Assembly: GCF_902168135.1 (NCBI RefSeq) | Contig: NZ_CABHOL010000024.1 | Span: forward strand, 62,001-126,000 | Source of the DNA: an uncultured Fluviicola sp. | GTDB taxonomy: Bacteria > Bacteroidota > Bacteroidia > Flavobacteriales_D > Crocinitomicaceae | DNA length: 64,000 nucleotides | Direction of reading: 5' to 3' | In this document: piece by piece, positions 17,440 to 26,064 of the stretch | Numbering within the stretch: the first letter of the stretch is position 1 | Layout of the letters: each line of letters starts with the position of its first letter | Made by a program: the position numbers and the translations under genes | Notes under the pieces: generated by a model | Seen by the model: the letters and a program-made list of their open reading frames with translations, nothing else | Told to the model about the DNA's origin: nothing | Databases searched by the model: none

Positions 17440-17535
17440 AAATTAGTTACTCTTAACAGCAATTCTCAAAGAAAAAGCTAAGAAAATAAGTATCTTTAAT
17501 GCTTTTACAAATATCTTTTTCACATAAAAAATCTC

Positions 17536-18864
17536 ATGGCAAAATCTCCTATTGATTATATCTTAAGACCAGTTAACCGTTTTATTCATCGGGAGTATAC
17601 CGGCGGTATTGTTTTGTTTGTCAGTGTTGTTATTGCTATTATTTGGGCGAATTCCTCCTGGGGAGAATCTTACCATGATTTGTGGGAAACTCATTTTGCA
17701 GTGAATTTTAACGGGCACGGTTTGGATCAGCCGTTGCACGTATGGATTAATGACGGTTTAATGGCCTTATTCTTCTTTGTCATTGGACTGGAGTTAAAGC
17801 GTGAGTTTATGGCAGGTGAACTGTCAACGGCTAAAAAGGCATCACTTCCGATGATTGCTGCTCTTGGGGGAATGATCGTTCCGGCGTTGATCTATTTATT
17901 GGTGAATATGGGATCAGACAGTACCAAAGGCTGGGGGATACCAACGGCAACAGATATTGCTTTTGCCCTGGGACTGCTTTCATTAGCCGGACGTCACATT
18001 CCGTCTTCGGTAAAAGTTTTTTTATCGGCTCTGGCAGTTGCCGACGACCTGGGCGCGGTTTTAGTCATTGCTTTTTTCTATACCGCTCAAATTGCATGGG
18101 CTCCGCTAATCGTTGCCGGAATTTTTTTAGTGGTTCTTGCGGTCGGTAATATTTTGGGAATACGGAGTATTTTTTTCTATTTGATAATCGGCATAGCAGT
18201 TTGGGTAGGATTTCTTTTTTCGGGTGTTCACGCTACCATTGCAGGCGTATTGGTTGCTTTTACGATTCCGGCAAGAACCAAAATTAATGAAAGCGAATTC
18301 GCTGAAAAAACAAAAATCCATTTGGAAGAATTTGAAGAGCAAATACCGTTGAACAGTTCGCTAACCACACCCGAACAGCACGATATTATTCAGTCTATTA
18401 AAGAAAGATGTTTGGATGCCGAAACTCCTTTGCAGAAAATTGAGGATAAACTGCACCCCTGGGTGGCATTTGTGATCATGCCATTGTTTGCCTTATCCAA
18501 TGCCGGAATTATTATTCAGGGTGACTTTTTTTCATCCTTGGGAAATCCGGTGAGCATCGGTATCATCGCAGGCTTACTTGCAGGAAAGTTCATAGGTGTA
18601 TTTTCCTTCACCTGGCTGGCAGTAAGGCTCAAACTATCGGAGCTGCCCGAAGGTGCTAACTGGATACATGTTACCGGCGTGGCGGTGTTGGCGGGTGTTG
18701 GATTTACCATGTCGCTATTTGTTACGGGACTTGCTTTTACCAATCCACTTTACACAGACCAGGCAAAATACGGTATTTTGACAGCATCATTTGTTGCAGG
18801 AGTTGCTGGAATTCTGTTACTTAAATTTTCTAAAAGGAGTAGATCACATATTTTGAAGGATTAA
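17536..18864 (+). CDS. nhaA: Na+/H+ antiporter NhaA
   Basis: A 442-aa protein with about 12 membrane helices and the NhaA signatures: NDGLMALFFFVIGLELKREF, the TDIAFALG segment and the adjacent Asp pair in ALAVADDLGAVLVIAFFYT that bind Na+/H+. It exchanges cytoplasmic Na+ for H+, important at alkaline pH or in salt. A cytoplasmic insert of about 45 residues rich in Glu and Lys (around 255-305) is longer than in E. coli NhaA and usual in Bacteroidota forms. The DUF389 gene starts 9 bases later, so they form an operon. A relic of this leader and start is at 12008. Confidence 0.95.
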   Translation: MAKSPIDYILRPVNRFIHREYTGGIVLFVSVVIAIIWANSSWGESYHDLWETHFAVNFNGHGLDQPLHVWINDGLMALFFFVIGLELKREFMAGELSTAKKASLPMIAALGGMIVPALIYLLVNMGSDSTKGWGIPTATDIAFALGLLSLAGRHIPSSVKVFLSALAVADDLGAVLVIAFFYTAQIAWAPLIVAGIFLVVLAVGNILGIRSIFFYLIIGIAVWVGFLFSGVHATIAGVLVAFTIPARTKINESEFAEKTKIHLEEFEEQIPLNSSLTTPEQHDIIQSIKERCLDAETPLQKIEDKLHPWVAFVIMPLFALSNAGIIIQGDFFSSLGNPVSIGIIAGLLAGKFIGVFSFTWLAVRLKLSELPEGANWIHVTGVAVLAGVGFTMSLFVTGLAFTNPLYTDQAKYGILTASFVAGVAGILLLKFSKRSRSHILKD

Positions 18865-18873
18865 TACAGCTGT

Positions 18874-20202
18874 ATGGAAACAGAAAATAATCAGTTATTC
18901 AAAGTATTTAAACGAGCTGTTATTCAATGGTTCAATTTACGTCATGACCAGGCTGATGAAGAACAGGTCATAAACTCGATTACCCGGAACTCGGATTTCG
19001 TGGGAGCAAATCTCTGGACATTGATCTTTGCCATTTTGATAGCTTCCATCGGTTTGAATATGAATTCAACCGCAGTCGTTATCGGGGCAATGCTTATTTC
19101 CCCGCTCATGGGTCCTATCATGGGAGTTGGCCTTGGAATGGGGACCGAAGATTTTGATTTGGTAAAAAAAGGCATTCGTAACCTGCTCATAGCAACCGTT
19201 ATCAGTATCATCACTTCAGCCATTTATTTTTGGATCACTCCTTTGCACGAAGCCAAAAGTGAATTATTGGCCAGAACAACTCCAACCTTGTGGGACGTAC
19301 TCATTGCTTTCTTTGGCGGACTTGCCGGAGTTGTTGCCGCTACGCGTAACGAAAAAAGCAATGCAATACCGGGAGTTGCCATCGCAACCGCGTTAATGCC
19401 GCCTTTGTGTACTGCCGGTTATGGTTTGGCAACAGCGAATTATTATTATTTCCTGGGAGCATTGTACCTGTACTGCATCAATAGTATTTTCATTTGTATC
19501 AGTACCTTCCTGATTATCCGCTTGATGAAATTCAAACGAAGGTCATTTGAAGAGCACGTGCAAGGAAGAAAGGTTTCCCGGTACATTCTGCTTACAATAT
19601 TTATAACCATTCTTCCAAGTATTTACCTGACATACAAGATTGTCAACAAGAGCCTTTTCGAAAGTAGGGCAAAACAATTTGTGGAAGAGCAGTTCCAATT
19701 CGATAATGCTCTTGTTGTATCCAAAAACTTCAGTTATGACGATAATCCTTCGAAAATCAATGTGCTCCTGATTGGAAAACGATTGCCTGAAACCTTGATC
19801 GATTCGATAAGACGCAATTTAAAGACTTACGATCTGGGTAATGCTGAGTTACTTGTACGACAAGGTCTTAATTCCAAACAGGAAATAGATATGGAACAGA
19901 TTAGAGCGAGTATTCTCAACGACGTTTTCAGACATGATTCGCTAAAGGTCCAATCTGTGAACCAAACAAATAAGCTGCATGAAATTCCCGATTTAACAGA
20001 AGAATTGAAAGCACTTCTGCCGGGTTTTCGCTCGTATAGTGCGAGCAGGGTTGTTGAGAACTATACAGACAAGAGTACGGATACACTAATATTGGTGGTA
20101 ATTGGTACAAATAAGCCTGTTAGAGCTTTGCAGCGCACGCAATTGAATACCTGGTTGATAGAAAGAACGAAATCGGATACCATTAAGCTGATCTTTGAAT
20201 AA
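18874..20202 (+). CDS. DUF389 membrane protein
   Basis: A 442-aa protein. Residues 50-235 contain about six membrane helices and the DUF389 signatures NMNSTAVVIGAMLISPLMGP and AIPGVAIATALMPPLCTAGY. A soluble C-terminal half (270-442) follows another helix at about 245-262. The biochemical role of DUF389 proteins is not established. The tight spacing with nhaA suggests a link to ion homeostasis. Confidence 0.9.
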   Translation: METENNQLFKVFKRAVIQWFNLRHDQADEEQVINSITRNSDFVGANLWTLIFAILIASIGLNMNSTAVVIGAMLISPLMGPIMGVGLGMGTEDFDLVKKGIRNLLIATVISIITSAIYFWITPLHEAKSELLARTTPTLWDVLIAFFGGLAGVVAATRNEKSNAIPGVAIATALMPPLCTAGYGLATANYYYFLGALYLYCINSIFICISTFLIIRLMKFKRRSFEEHVQGRKVSRYILLTIFITILPSIYLTYKIVNKSLFESRAKQFVEEQFQFDNALVVSKNFSYDDNPSKINVLLIGKRLPETLIDSIRRNLKTYDLGNAELLVRQGLNSKQEIDMEQIRASILNDVFRHDSLKVQSVNQTNKLHEIPDLTEELKALLPGFRSYSASRVVENYTDKSTDTLILVVIGTNKPVRALQRTQLNTWLIERTKSDTIKLIFE

Positions 20203-20353
20203 CTAGTAGAGAAGCTAATTTTTCTAAAGGTTTGTGAAATTGTTTACTTTCAAATCCGGGTAATGAACAACTGCGGCCTGACAAAATTTTCTGACATTTG
20301 AAGGATGAATAACAACAATCGAAAAAGACTTTCACGGCTAACACATGTATACT

Positions 20354-21070
20354 ATGAAACATAAAACAATACTTCTCGCACTAACCATTTTTACTTTAAC
20401 AAGTAACAGTTCGATTGCACAGCAGACTTCCGGCGATGTGAAAATTGTCGGGGAGATGAAAAATGTTATGTGGAACGGACAACTTTCCGGGAACATAGAT
20501 CTCGACACCCTAACGAACAAAATACATTTATACGGACTTGGACCGGTTGAATACCTGAGAGGCGAAATCTTAATTGTCGATGGTAAATCTTATAAATCCA
20601 CGGTTGTTTCCGGGAAAACCATGAAAGTGGAAGAAACTTACGACATAAAAGCTCCTTTTTTTGGGTATGCAGTCATTTCAAAATGGACGGAACATGAGCT
20701 TCCCGACAGCGTTCAATCCATTCCGCAGCTTGAAACCTATTTGAATCAGACAACTAAAAATGCGCCACGCCCTTTTATGTTTAAACTCACCGGAACAGTC
20801 GAACAGGCAACCATACATGTGGTGAATTTGCCCGAAGGTTCAAAAGTAAGCTCGCCGGATGAAGCACATAAAGGACAGAAAAATTATGACCTCAAAAACG
20901 AGCAATCAGAAATAATCGGCTTCTTCTCAACGGGGCATAAGGCCATTTTTACACATCACGACACTTTCCTGCATATGCACTTAATAACAAAAGACCGCCT
21001 AAAAATGGGACATTTGGACAAAGTGGTATTCAAAAAGGGAACGGTAAAACTCTACTTGCCGACAGAGTGA
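20354..21070 (+). CDS. Exported alpha-acetolactate decarboxylase-like protein
   Basis: Start at the ATG at 20354, which opens a clean signal peptide ending SSIAQ; an ATG nine bases upstream is also possible. Length is 238 aa. The core resembles BudA: YLRGEILIVDGKSY, and FLHMHLITKDRLKMGHLD, in which the spacing His-x-His-x10-His matches the three zinc ligands of known acetolactate decarboxylase (His194, His196, His207 in Brevibacillus). That enzyme converts acetolactate to acetoin. Export is unusual but occurs in this family. No acetolactate synthase lies nearby, so the true substrate is uncertain. Confidence 0.75.
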   Translation: MKHKTILLALTIFTLTSNSSIAQQTSGDVKIVGEMKNVMWNGQLSGNIDLDTLTNKIHLYGLGPVEYLRGEILIVDGKSYKSTVVSGKTMKVEETYDIKAPFFGYAVISKWTEHELPDSVQSIPQLETYLNQTTKNAPRPFMFKLTGTVEQATIHVVNLPEGSKVSSPDEAHKGQKNYDLKNEQSEIIGFFSTGHKAIFTHHDTFLHMHLITKDRLKMGHLDKVVFKKGTVKLYLPTE

Positions 21071-21563
21071 AAAAACAACTTCCTGTTGACAATTAGAAAG
21101 CTGTTTTATTATCGTTGTTGTCTGATATGCTTTTTGAAAATCTAATTTCCAATCTTTGGTGAATTAATACTAGTTGCCAACACGCACAATTACACGACAC
21201 TTAGAAACATTTCGAAGCTTTCTAATCACTACCCGTCCTTCTGGTCTTCTTAAAGAAACGACAACCAGCCGATTTGGTTATCAATCCCGGAAAGTGCTAA
21301 TTCTGTAGTGTTTGTAAAACAACTACAGAATTGCATTTTGGATCCTGATCCCGCCTTTTCGTGGATTGATCCGGATCGGCTGGTTGGCCGAAAGCGGTAA
21401 TTGTGCAAAGGCTACCTCGTATTACGTTTCAAAGAAACTATACTTCGTCTTCAATCCACTTCGTGGCTTTCTTTTGCCTACTTTTTGGGCCTGACAAAAA
21501 GTAGGGGGAGGCAAGGAGGATTGTTAGTAGGTGTTGAGAATTTAATGGCGTAACAATTATTTT
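21071..21563. other. Intergenic region with long nested inverted repeat
   Basis: 493 bases with no gene. It holds the nested palindromic element listed next and, at about 21470-21505, a CTACTTTTT/AAAAAGTAG hairpin of a kind seen between genes elsewhere in the window. Confidence 0.6.
21184..21406. repeat. Nested inverted-repeat element (~223 bp)
   Basis: Paired arms from outside inward: GCACAATTAC (21184) with GTAATTGTGC (21397); GCTTTC near 21215 with GAAAGC near 21390; CAACCAGCCGAT (21262) with ATCGGCTGGTTG (21374); CAATCC with GGATTG; and AATTCTGTAGT (21299) with ACTACAGAATT (21322). All are exact complements in nested order, so the whole region can fold as one long hairpin. It could be a MITE-like remnant or a structured RNA. 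Confidence 0.65.
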
Positions 21564-23984
21564 TTATTTAAACGTATTAAGCCTGAGTGTCACAATGAAA
21601 TTTCTTCCGGGCGCACTGATATTAGATGAAAACGTTCGGTAATTTTGATCCAATATATTTTCACAGGCAACCTGGGCAGATAATTTAGAACTGAACTGAT
21701 ACCCGATTCTTAAGTTGTAAGTGACCCAGGAGGGCATTCCATCCGCCGTTGCGTAAGCCAGGTTGTCTTCCCCGCTGTCGGAATAATCTGCTAACCTTTT
21801 CCAGGCGGAGTATTGACTGAAGAATTCTGCCCGGAACTTTTTCCAGGTAAATTGGAGAGATGTTTTTCCATAAAGAGGTGGTATATGGTCGAGCGGTTTT
21901 TCTCCATCCTCCGAATAAAGCCGTCCGTAGGTATAATTAATCGAAGAACTCAAACTCCAGTATTTCAGGAACTGTGCTTTAACACTTCCTTCGGCACCGT
22001 AAATAATGCCATAATTTGCATTTTGAGCGGCGTAAATATCTACGTAGTTTTCATTGTAAAAAGCAGTGTCGGAACCATTTAATGTGAAGGGAAGAACCGC
22101 AATGACATTTTCTATCCTGGAATAATATCCCAGAGCCGACACCTGGACCTGGTCCTTGTACCGGTAGCTTACCCCCAATTCACCGGTATACACTGTTTCA
22201 GGTTTTAAATTGGTGTTCGGAATCACCAGTTTTCCAGTGGTATTGCTTGTTTCTACAACCGACTCAAATACTTTGGCTAAATCGTCAATATTTGGTGCTC
22301 TAAACCCGGTTGATCCGCTCAATGAAATCCGGATACTTTTTACCGGTTGCAGAATGATTCCGATATTCCCATTAACTGCGCTATTGTTTTGTTTCGCTTC
22401 ACTGTATGGGAATGGATAAAAGGTACGGTCATTGAATTTAGCATTTAACATCACGTAATTGGCACGTATCCCGCCGCTTAAAATAACCTTGTCCGAAATC
22501 TCTATGGCGTCTGTTAAGTATAAAGCACCGGTAAGCATTGAAGATCCTCCGTCCGGGTAACGGGTATCCAAAGAGCCGGAAGTATCCACTACAATGTTTT
22601 GCTTCTCTGCGTTTGATTGGACGCGATCGTATTTCGCAAACAGCCCGTATCTGATTTCATGTTTCCGGGCTTTTTTCTCCAAATCAAGCAGGAAAGTACT
22701 AACCATCACTTTTTCAGTCCTGCGATTTAAAAAATCAGATTTATAGGCTCTGTCATGACGGCTCTCCTTAATCCATTGCTGTGAAACATTTGCTTTCACC
22801 TGGTCATATAACTTCGATTTTTTTGTGATGGATAAATCATAACTGATTAACGATCTGAATTGAGGTCCGTAATACCATTCCGAAAAGCGGGGAAGGCCGT
22901 TCTTTGTCTGGGTAAGCCTGTCATATCGATCAATATCGGAAGAATTTGAAAGCTGTATGTTCAGTGTATGGACCACGAAATTATTTTGTTTGAATGCAAT
23001 TTTTTGAAGAATGTCGTATTGTGAATAGGCTGATCCTACCTGTTTGTTTTTGTTCGGATTAACCATCATGGAGTCCGTATCATTGATTCGTTCTACATAA
23101 AATGTTCTTTCGCCAAAATCCGGGTACTTGCCGGTTCTTACTTTTCCCTGGGTCAGGTCTCCGAAATGAGAATACGTAAAACCGGTAACTGAAGACCAGC
23201 GTTTCCAGCCAAGGTTCAATGACGTGTGTCCCGAATAGCCGTTTGCAGCTGAAAAGTACCTTGCGTATGAATTCGTTTTGATCAGTAAGGTATCCGTTTC
23301 GGAGAACAGGGGTTTCATCGTGTGGAAATGCATGACTCCTCCAAGGGCATCAGATCCGTATACGACCGAGCCCGGCCCGTAAACAATTTCAACGCTTTCC
23401 AAAGATGCCGGATCGATTGTGAGGACATTCTGAAGGTGACCGCCCCTGTAAATGGCATTATTCAACGGAACACCGTCTACTACGAGTAGCACTTTATTGG
23501 TTTCAAATCCTCTGATTACGGGTGAACCACCTCCCAATTGGGATTTTTGAACGAAAACGGCTCCGCTGGATGCAAGTACATCGGCGCTGCTGGTTTGATT
23601 CATTTGTTGTAGGTCAGAACTCCTGATGGATTCGATGCGTTTCGGAACATCTGATTTCTTTTCTAAAAACCGGCTCGATGAAACGGTTACTTCATCCAGG
23701 TCCATATTTTTTTCAAACAGCGAAACAACAGTCAATTCCCGGTTGGAGATTTGGATAGTCATGCTCGCATAATTCGGATGCCGGACGATGACTTCCGAAG
23801 GAACAGTAATTCCCGTCAGATCCATTAATCCGGCAGCATTTGAGGTGTAAGTTTTTTGGTTTTGAACAGCAACAGCACCTACAATTGGTTGGTTGGTATA
23901 GTTATCGAGAACTTGGATTTTTTGGGAATGGGCAAAAGCGGAAACACAGACAGTAACGACCATTGCTGCAACTATTTTGAGCAT
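21564..23984 (-). CDS. TonB-dependent outer-membrane receptor
   Basis: An 806-aa receptor with a signal peptide (to about residue 20) and a carboxypeptidase-regulatory-like domain at 22-90. The plug includes GGGSPVIRGFETNKVLLVVD (about 152-171), NNAIYRGGHLQNVLTIDP and GPGSVVYGSDALGG. These phrases are characteristic of the hemoglobin/heme or transferrin-type TonB receptor family. The rest is a 22-strand barrel ending in an aromatic-poor LRLNTFK. It would take up a siderophore, heme or other metal complex using TonB energy. No TonB or ABC partner is nearby and the substrate cannot be named with certainty. Confidence 0.88.
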   Translation of the reverse strand: MLKIVAAMVVTVCVSAFAHSQKIQVLDNYTNQPIVGAVAVQNQKTYTSNAAGLMDLTGITVPSEVIVRHPNYASMTIQISNRELTVVSLFEKNMDLDEVTVSSSRFLEKKSDVPKRIESIRSSDLQQMNQTSSADVLASSGAVFVQKSQLGGGSPVIRGFETNKVLLVVDGVPLNNAIYRGGHLQNVLTIDPASLESVEIVYGPGSVVYGSDALGGVMHFHTMKPLFSETDTLLIKTNSYARYFSAANGYSGHTSLNLGWKRWSSVTGFTYSHFGDLTQGKVRTGKYPDFGERTFYVERINDTDSMMVNPNKNKQVGSAYSQYDILQKIAFKQNNFVVHTLNIQLSNSSDIDRYDRLTQTKNGLPRFSEWYYGPQFRSLISYDLSITKKSKLYDQVKANVSQQWIKESRHDRAYKSDFLNRRTEKVMVSTFLLDLEKKARKHEIRYGLFAKYDRVQSNAEKQNIVVDTSGSLDTRYPDGGSSMLTGALYLTDAIEISDKVILSGGIRANYVMLNAKFNDRTFYPFPYSEAKQNNSAVNGNIGIILQPVKSIRISLSGSTGFRAPNIDDLAKVFESVVETSNTTGKLVIPNTNLKPETVYTGELGVSYRYKDQVQVSALGYYSRIENVIAVLPFTLNGSDTAFYNENYVDIYAAQNANYGIIYGAEGSVKAQFLKYWSLSSSINYTYGRLYSEDGEKPLDHIPPLYGKTSLQFTWKKFRAEFFSQYSAWKRLADYSDSGEDNLAYATADGMPSWVTYNLRIGYQFSSKLSAQVACENILDQNYRTFSSNISAPGRNFIVTLRLNTFK

Positions 23985-24279
23985 AATTGGAAAGAGGTAA
24001 TAAGGATTTTCACGCAGTAATTAACGATTTGAGTACTAAGTAATCTGTTTTTTTGACGCTGTCAAACAAAATCCTTGTGAAATAGTGTTGCATTCTTGGA
24101 TTTGAATCGGACAGAAACCGGGAGGTATTAGATGAATCCCGGGTGATATTTAACTTTACGAAGGAATTTCTTTAATAGGTAACCATCTTTCATGAATAGC
24201 AATTAACTTTAAACTTCACATTCGGATAATCGTGAATTTGTTTAATTCGTTTTATTTTGCTTCCCGATAACAGATAACT

Positions 24280-25059
24280 ATGATCATTGAGTATATAACA
24301 ATTTGCTTTTTTTCACTGCTCGGTTCCGGGCTGACATTTTTTTCGGGATTTGGACTGGGAACGATACTTGTTCCTGTTTTTGCCATTTTCTTTCCGCTGG
24401 AAATAGCCATATCCCTGACCGCAATTGTTCATTTTCTGAATAATCTTTTCAAGCTTTTCCTGGTGGGGAGAAATGCAAGTAAGAGTGTTATCATTCGCTT
24501 CGGGATACCCGCCATTCTTTTTGCATTCCTGGGAGCTTACCTGTTAACCGTAATTTCCGGTGTTCAGCCGCTTTTTTCTTACTCTTTTCTAAATAAAACC
24601 GCTGATGTTACATGGGTAAAACTCATCATAGGATTATTGCTGGCATTTTTTGCCTTAGTGGATCTCATTCCATTTTTATCGAAAATAAACTTTAGTCAAA
24701 AATACATACCGCTCGGAGGCGTATTGAGCGGTTTTTTCGGTGGACTTTCCGGGAATCAGGGTGCTTTAAGATCCGCCTTTCTAATTCGGGCAAACTTATC
24801 TAAAGAGCAATTTATCGCTACCGGAGTAATCATAGCTGTTCTCATTGATCTTTCGCGATTGACTATTTACGCCGCCGATCTTTCAAAACAGTACGATAAA
24901 CTGGACTATTTGCTCTTAACCCTGGCAGTTCTATCCGCATTCTTAGGAGCCTATGCCGGAAATAAGCTGTTGAAAAAAGTAACGATCGGATTTCTTCAAA
25001 CCTTCGTCGCAATCATGCTTTTAGTGTTTTCCATGCTTTTAATGACCGGAATTTTGTAA
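24280..25059 (+). CDS. TauE/SafE (TSUP) family permease
   Basis: A 259-aa integral membrane protein with about eight helices. The two TSUP half-motifs are GSGLTFFSGFGLGTILVPVF (16-35) and GGVLSGFFGGLSGNQGALRS (about 147-166). Family members move sulfite, sulfonates, organic acids or similar anions across the cytoplasmic membrane. Divergent from the TonB receptor with a 295-base shared upstream region that contains only a small TTTGAC/GTCAAA hairpin. Confidence 0.88.
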   Translation: MIIEYITICFFSLLGSGLTFFSGFGLGTILVPVFAIFFPLEIAISLTAIVHFLNNLFKLFLVGRNASKSVIIRFGIPAILFAFLGAYLLTVISGVQPLFSYSFLNKTADVTWVKLIIGLLLAFFALVDLIPFLSKINFSQKYIPLGGVLSGFFGGLSGNQGALRSAFLIRANLSKEQFIATGVIIAVLIDLSRLTIYAADLSKQYDKLDYLLLTLAVLSAFLGAYAGNKLLKKVTIGFLQTFVAIMLLVFSMLLMTGIL

Positions 25060-25533
25060 GCAGGTTTTCACTCCTCATGCAGTCTGTCGGATCAATTGGA
25101 ATTTTCTCTAAGGATCCGGATTAACCAAATAAAGCATTAATTTTTACTTCATTATTTGAATCCTAGATCGTTTTAGTTAAAATTATAACAGCTATAAATT
25201 TATTCACATGTATCTCATGGATACTGAATTGACCATTTTCTACATTCTTAAGACTTAAATTGAAGCAGGCTTTTTATTTTGGAAGGTTCGTTGTATGCCT
25301 TAATTTTTGGGAAAGGGGGAGTTTTTCGGGTAGAAATGAATCATCAAAAATCCGTTGGGTATGTTTGTAAACAAAATAAGCGGTTAAGTTGGAAATACAA
25401 CATGCGAACAATTTTTGATGCATTTGTTATTTTTTCAATCTACGAAGGGAAGTTTATTAACTTTCGCTTCGAAAAAATGTTGTTTTTTAGACATTTGGAA
25501 AACAACTAAAATAAACCATAAAACTGTATACTT
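25060..25533. other. Intergenic region, nothing clear
   Basis: 474 bases. A 76-codon frame from a TTG at 25279 is open, but it has poor composition, a weak start and no recognisable domain; I do not call it. The end of the region is AT-rich and may hold the promoter of the two-gene unit beginning at 25534. Confidence 0.4.
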
Positions 25534-26058
25534 ATGAATGGCAAACGGCAAATTGGAATACTACTAACATTCCTGCTCCTGTTTTGTATCAACTTCATCA
25601 GTCTCTCCCAGGACTCCGGAAAGAAATACAAACCCAGACAATTTCGAAAAGAACCCATTTGGATTGAAATGATGAATGATCCGAACGCGAACTATTATCT
25701 CACAATCAGAGCCTTTAGAGAATTTTGGAAGAGCAGGGTATTACCCGAAGAACCCTTTGAAAATCATGAACTGGACACATTCGAAAGAGAAGTGGGCTTA
25801 GAACAGGATGAAGAATCGGAGGAAGAACGCAAAAGGGAGCACGCCCGAAAAGAAAAAAAGCGAAAGCGAAAAGGCAAACCGGACGAAACAATGCTTTATG
25901 CGGCTGAGGTTCGCGCATTTAAAGGATGGATGAAAGCTGTAAAGCCCTGGGTTCGTGAGGATGGAAGTATCGTTTCTCCGGAGGAACAGCAAAAAATCAT
26001 TGATGCTCAATCCGAAGAGCGAAAAAAGATAGAAGAACTCAATACTCCTAAAAAGTAA
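25534..26058 (+). CDS. Hypothetical secreted charged protein
   Basis: A 174-aa protein with a signal peptide ending SLSQ at about residue 27. The mature part has a conserved-looking opening (WIEMMNDPNANYYLTIRAFR), followed by a strongly basic KEKKRKRKGKP stretch at about 106-118 and a helical end. It lies 6 bases before the large T9SS protein and is certainly co-transcribed. Short partners of this kind are found next to BNR-repeat T9SS proteins in Flavobacteriales, suggesting it helps or accompanies that protein. No domain recognised. Confidence 0.7.
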   Translation: MNGKRQIGILLTFLLLFCINFISLSQDSGKKYKPRQFRKEPIWIEMMNDPNANYYLTIRAFREFWKSRVLPEEPFENHELDTFEREVGLEQDEESEEERKREHARKEKKRKRKGKPDETMLYAAEVRAFKGWMKAVKPWVREDGSIVSPEEQQKIIDAQSEERKKIEELNTPKK

Positions 26059-26064
26059 TTTCCG

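Larger units (their letters stand above)
16984..17535. other. Intergenic region with hairpins and a gene fragment
   Basis: 552 bases. A 10-bp perfect hairpin (CTCCAAGATC/GATCTTGGAG) lies at 17087-17114 after the T9SS gene, then a gene fragment at 17228-17374, then a terminator at 17399-17439. The nhaA leader with TATCTTTA and TATCTTTT boxes follows. Confidence 0.5.

Noticed and set aside
23985-24279. Cobalamin or other riboswitch upstream of the TonB receptor
   Set aside because: Only a TTTGAC/GTCAAA hairpin is seen; none of the conserved riboswitch boxes could be found.
25279-25509. 76-codon open frame from a TTG
   Set aside because: Weak start, AT-driven composition and no domain; it lies in a region that looks non-coding.
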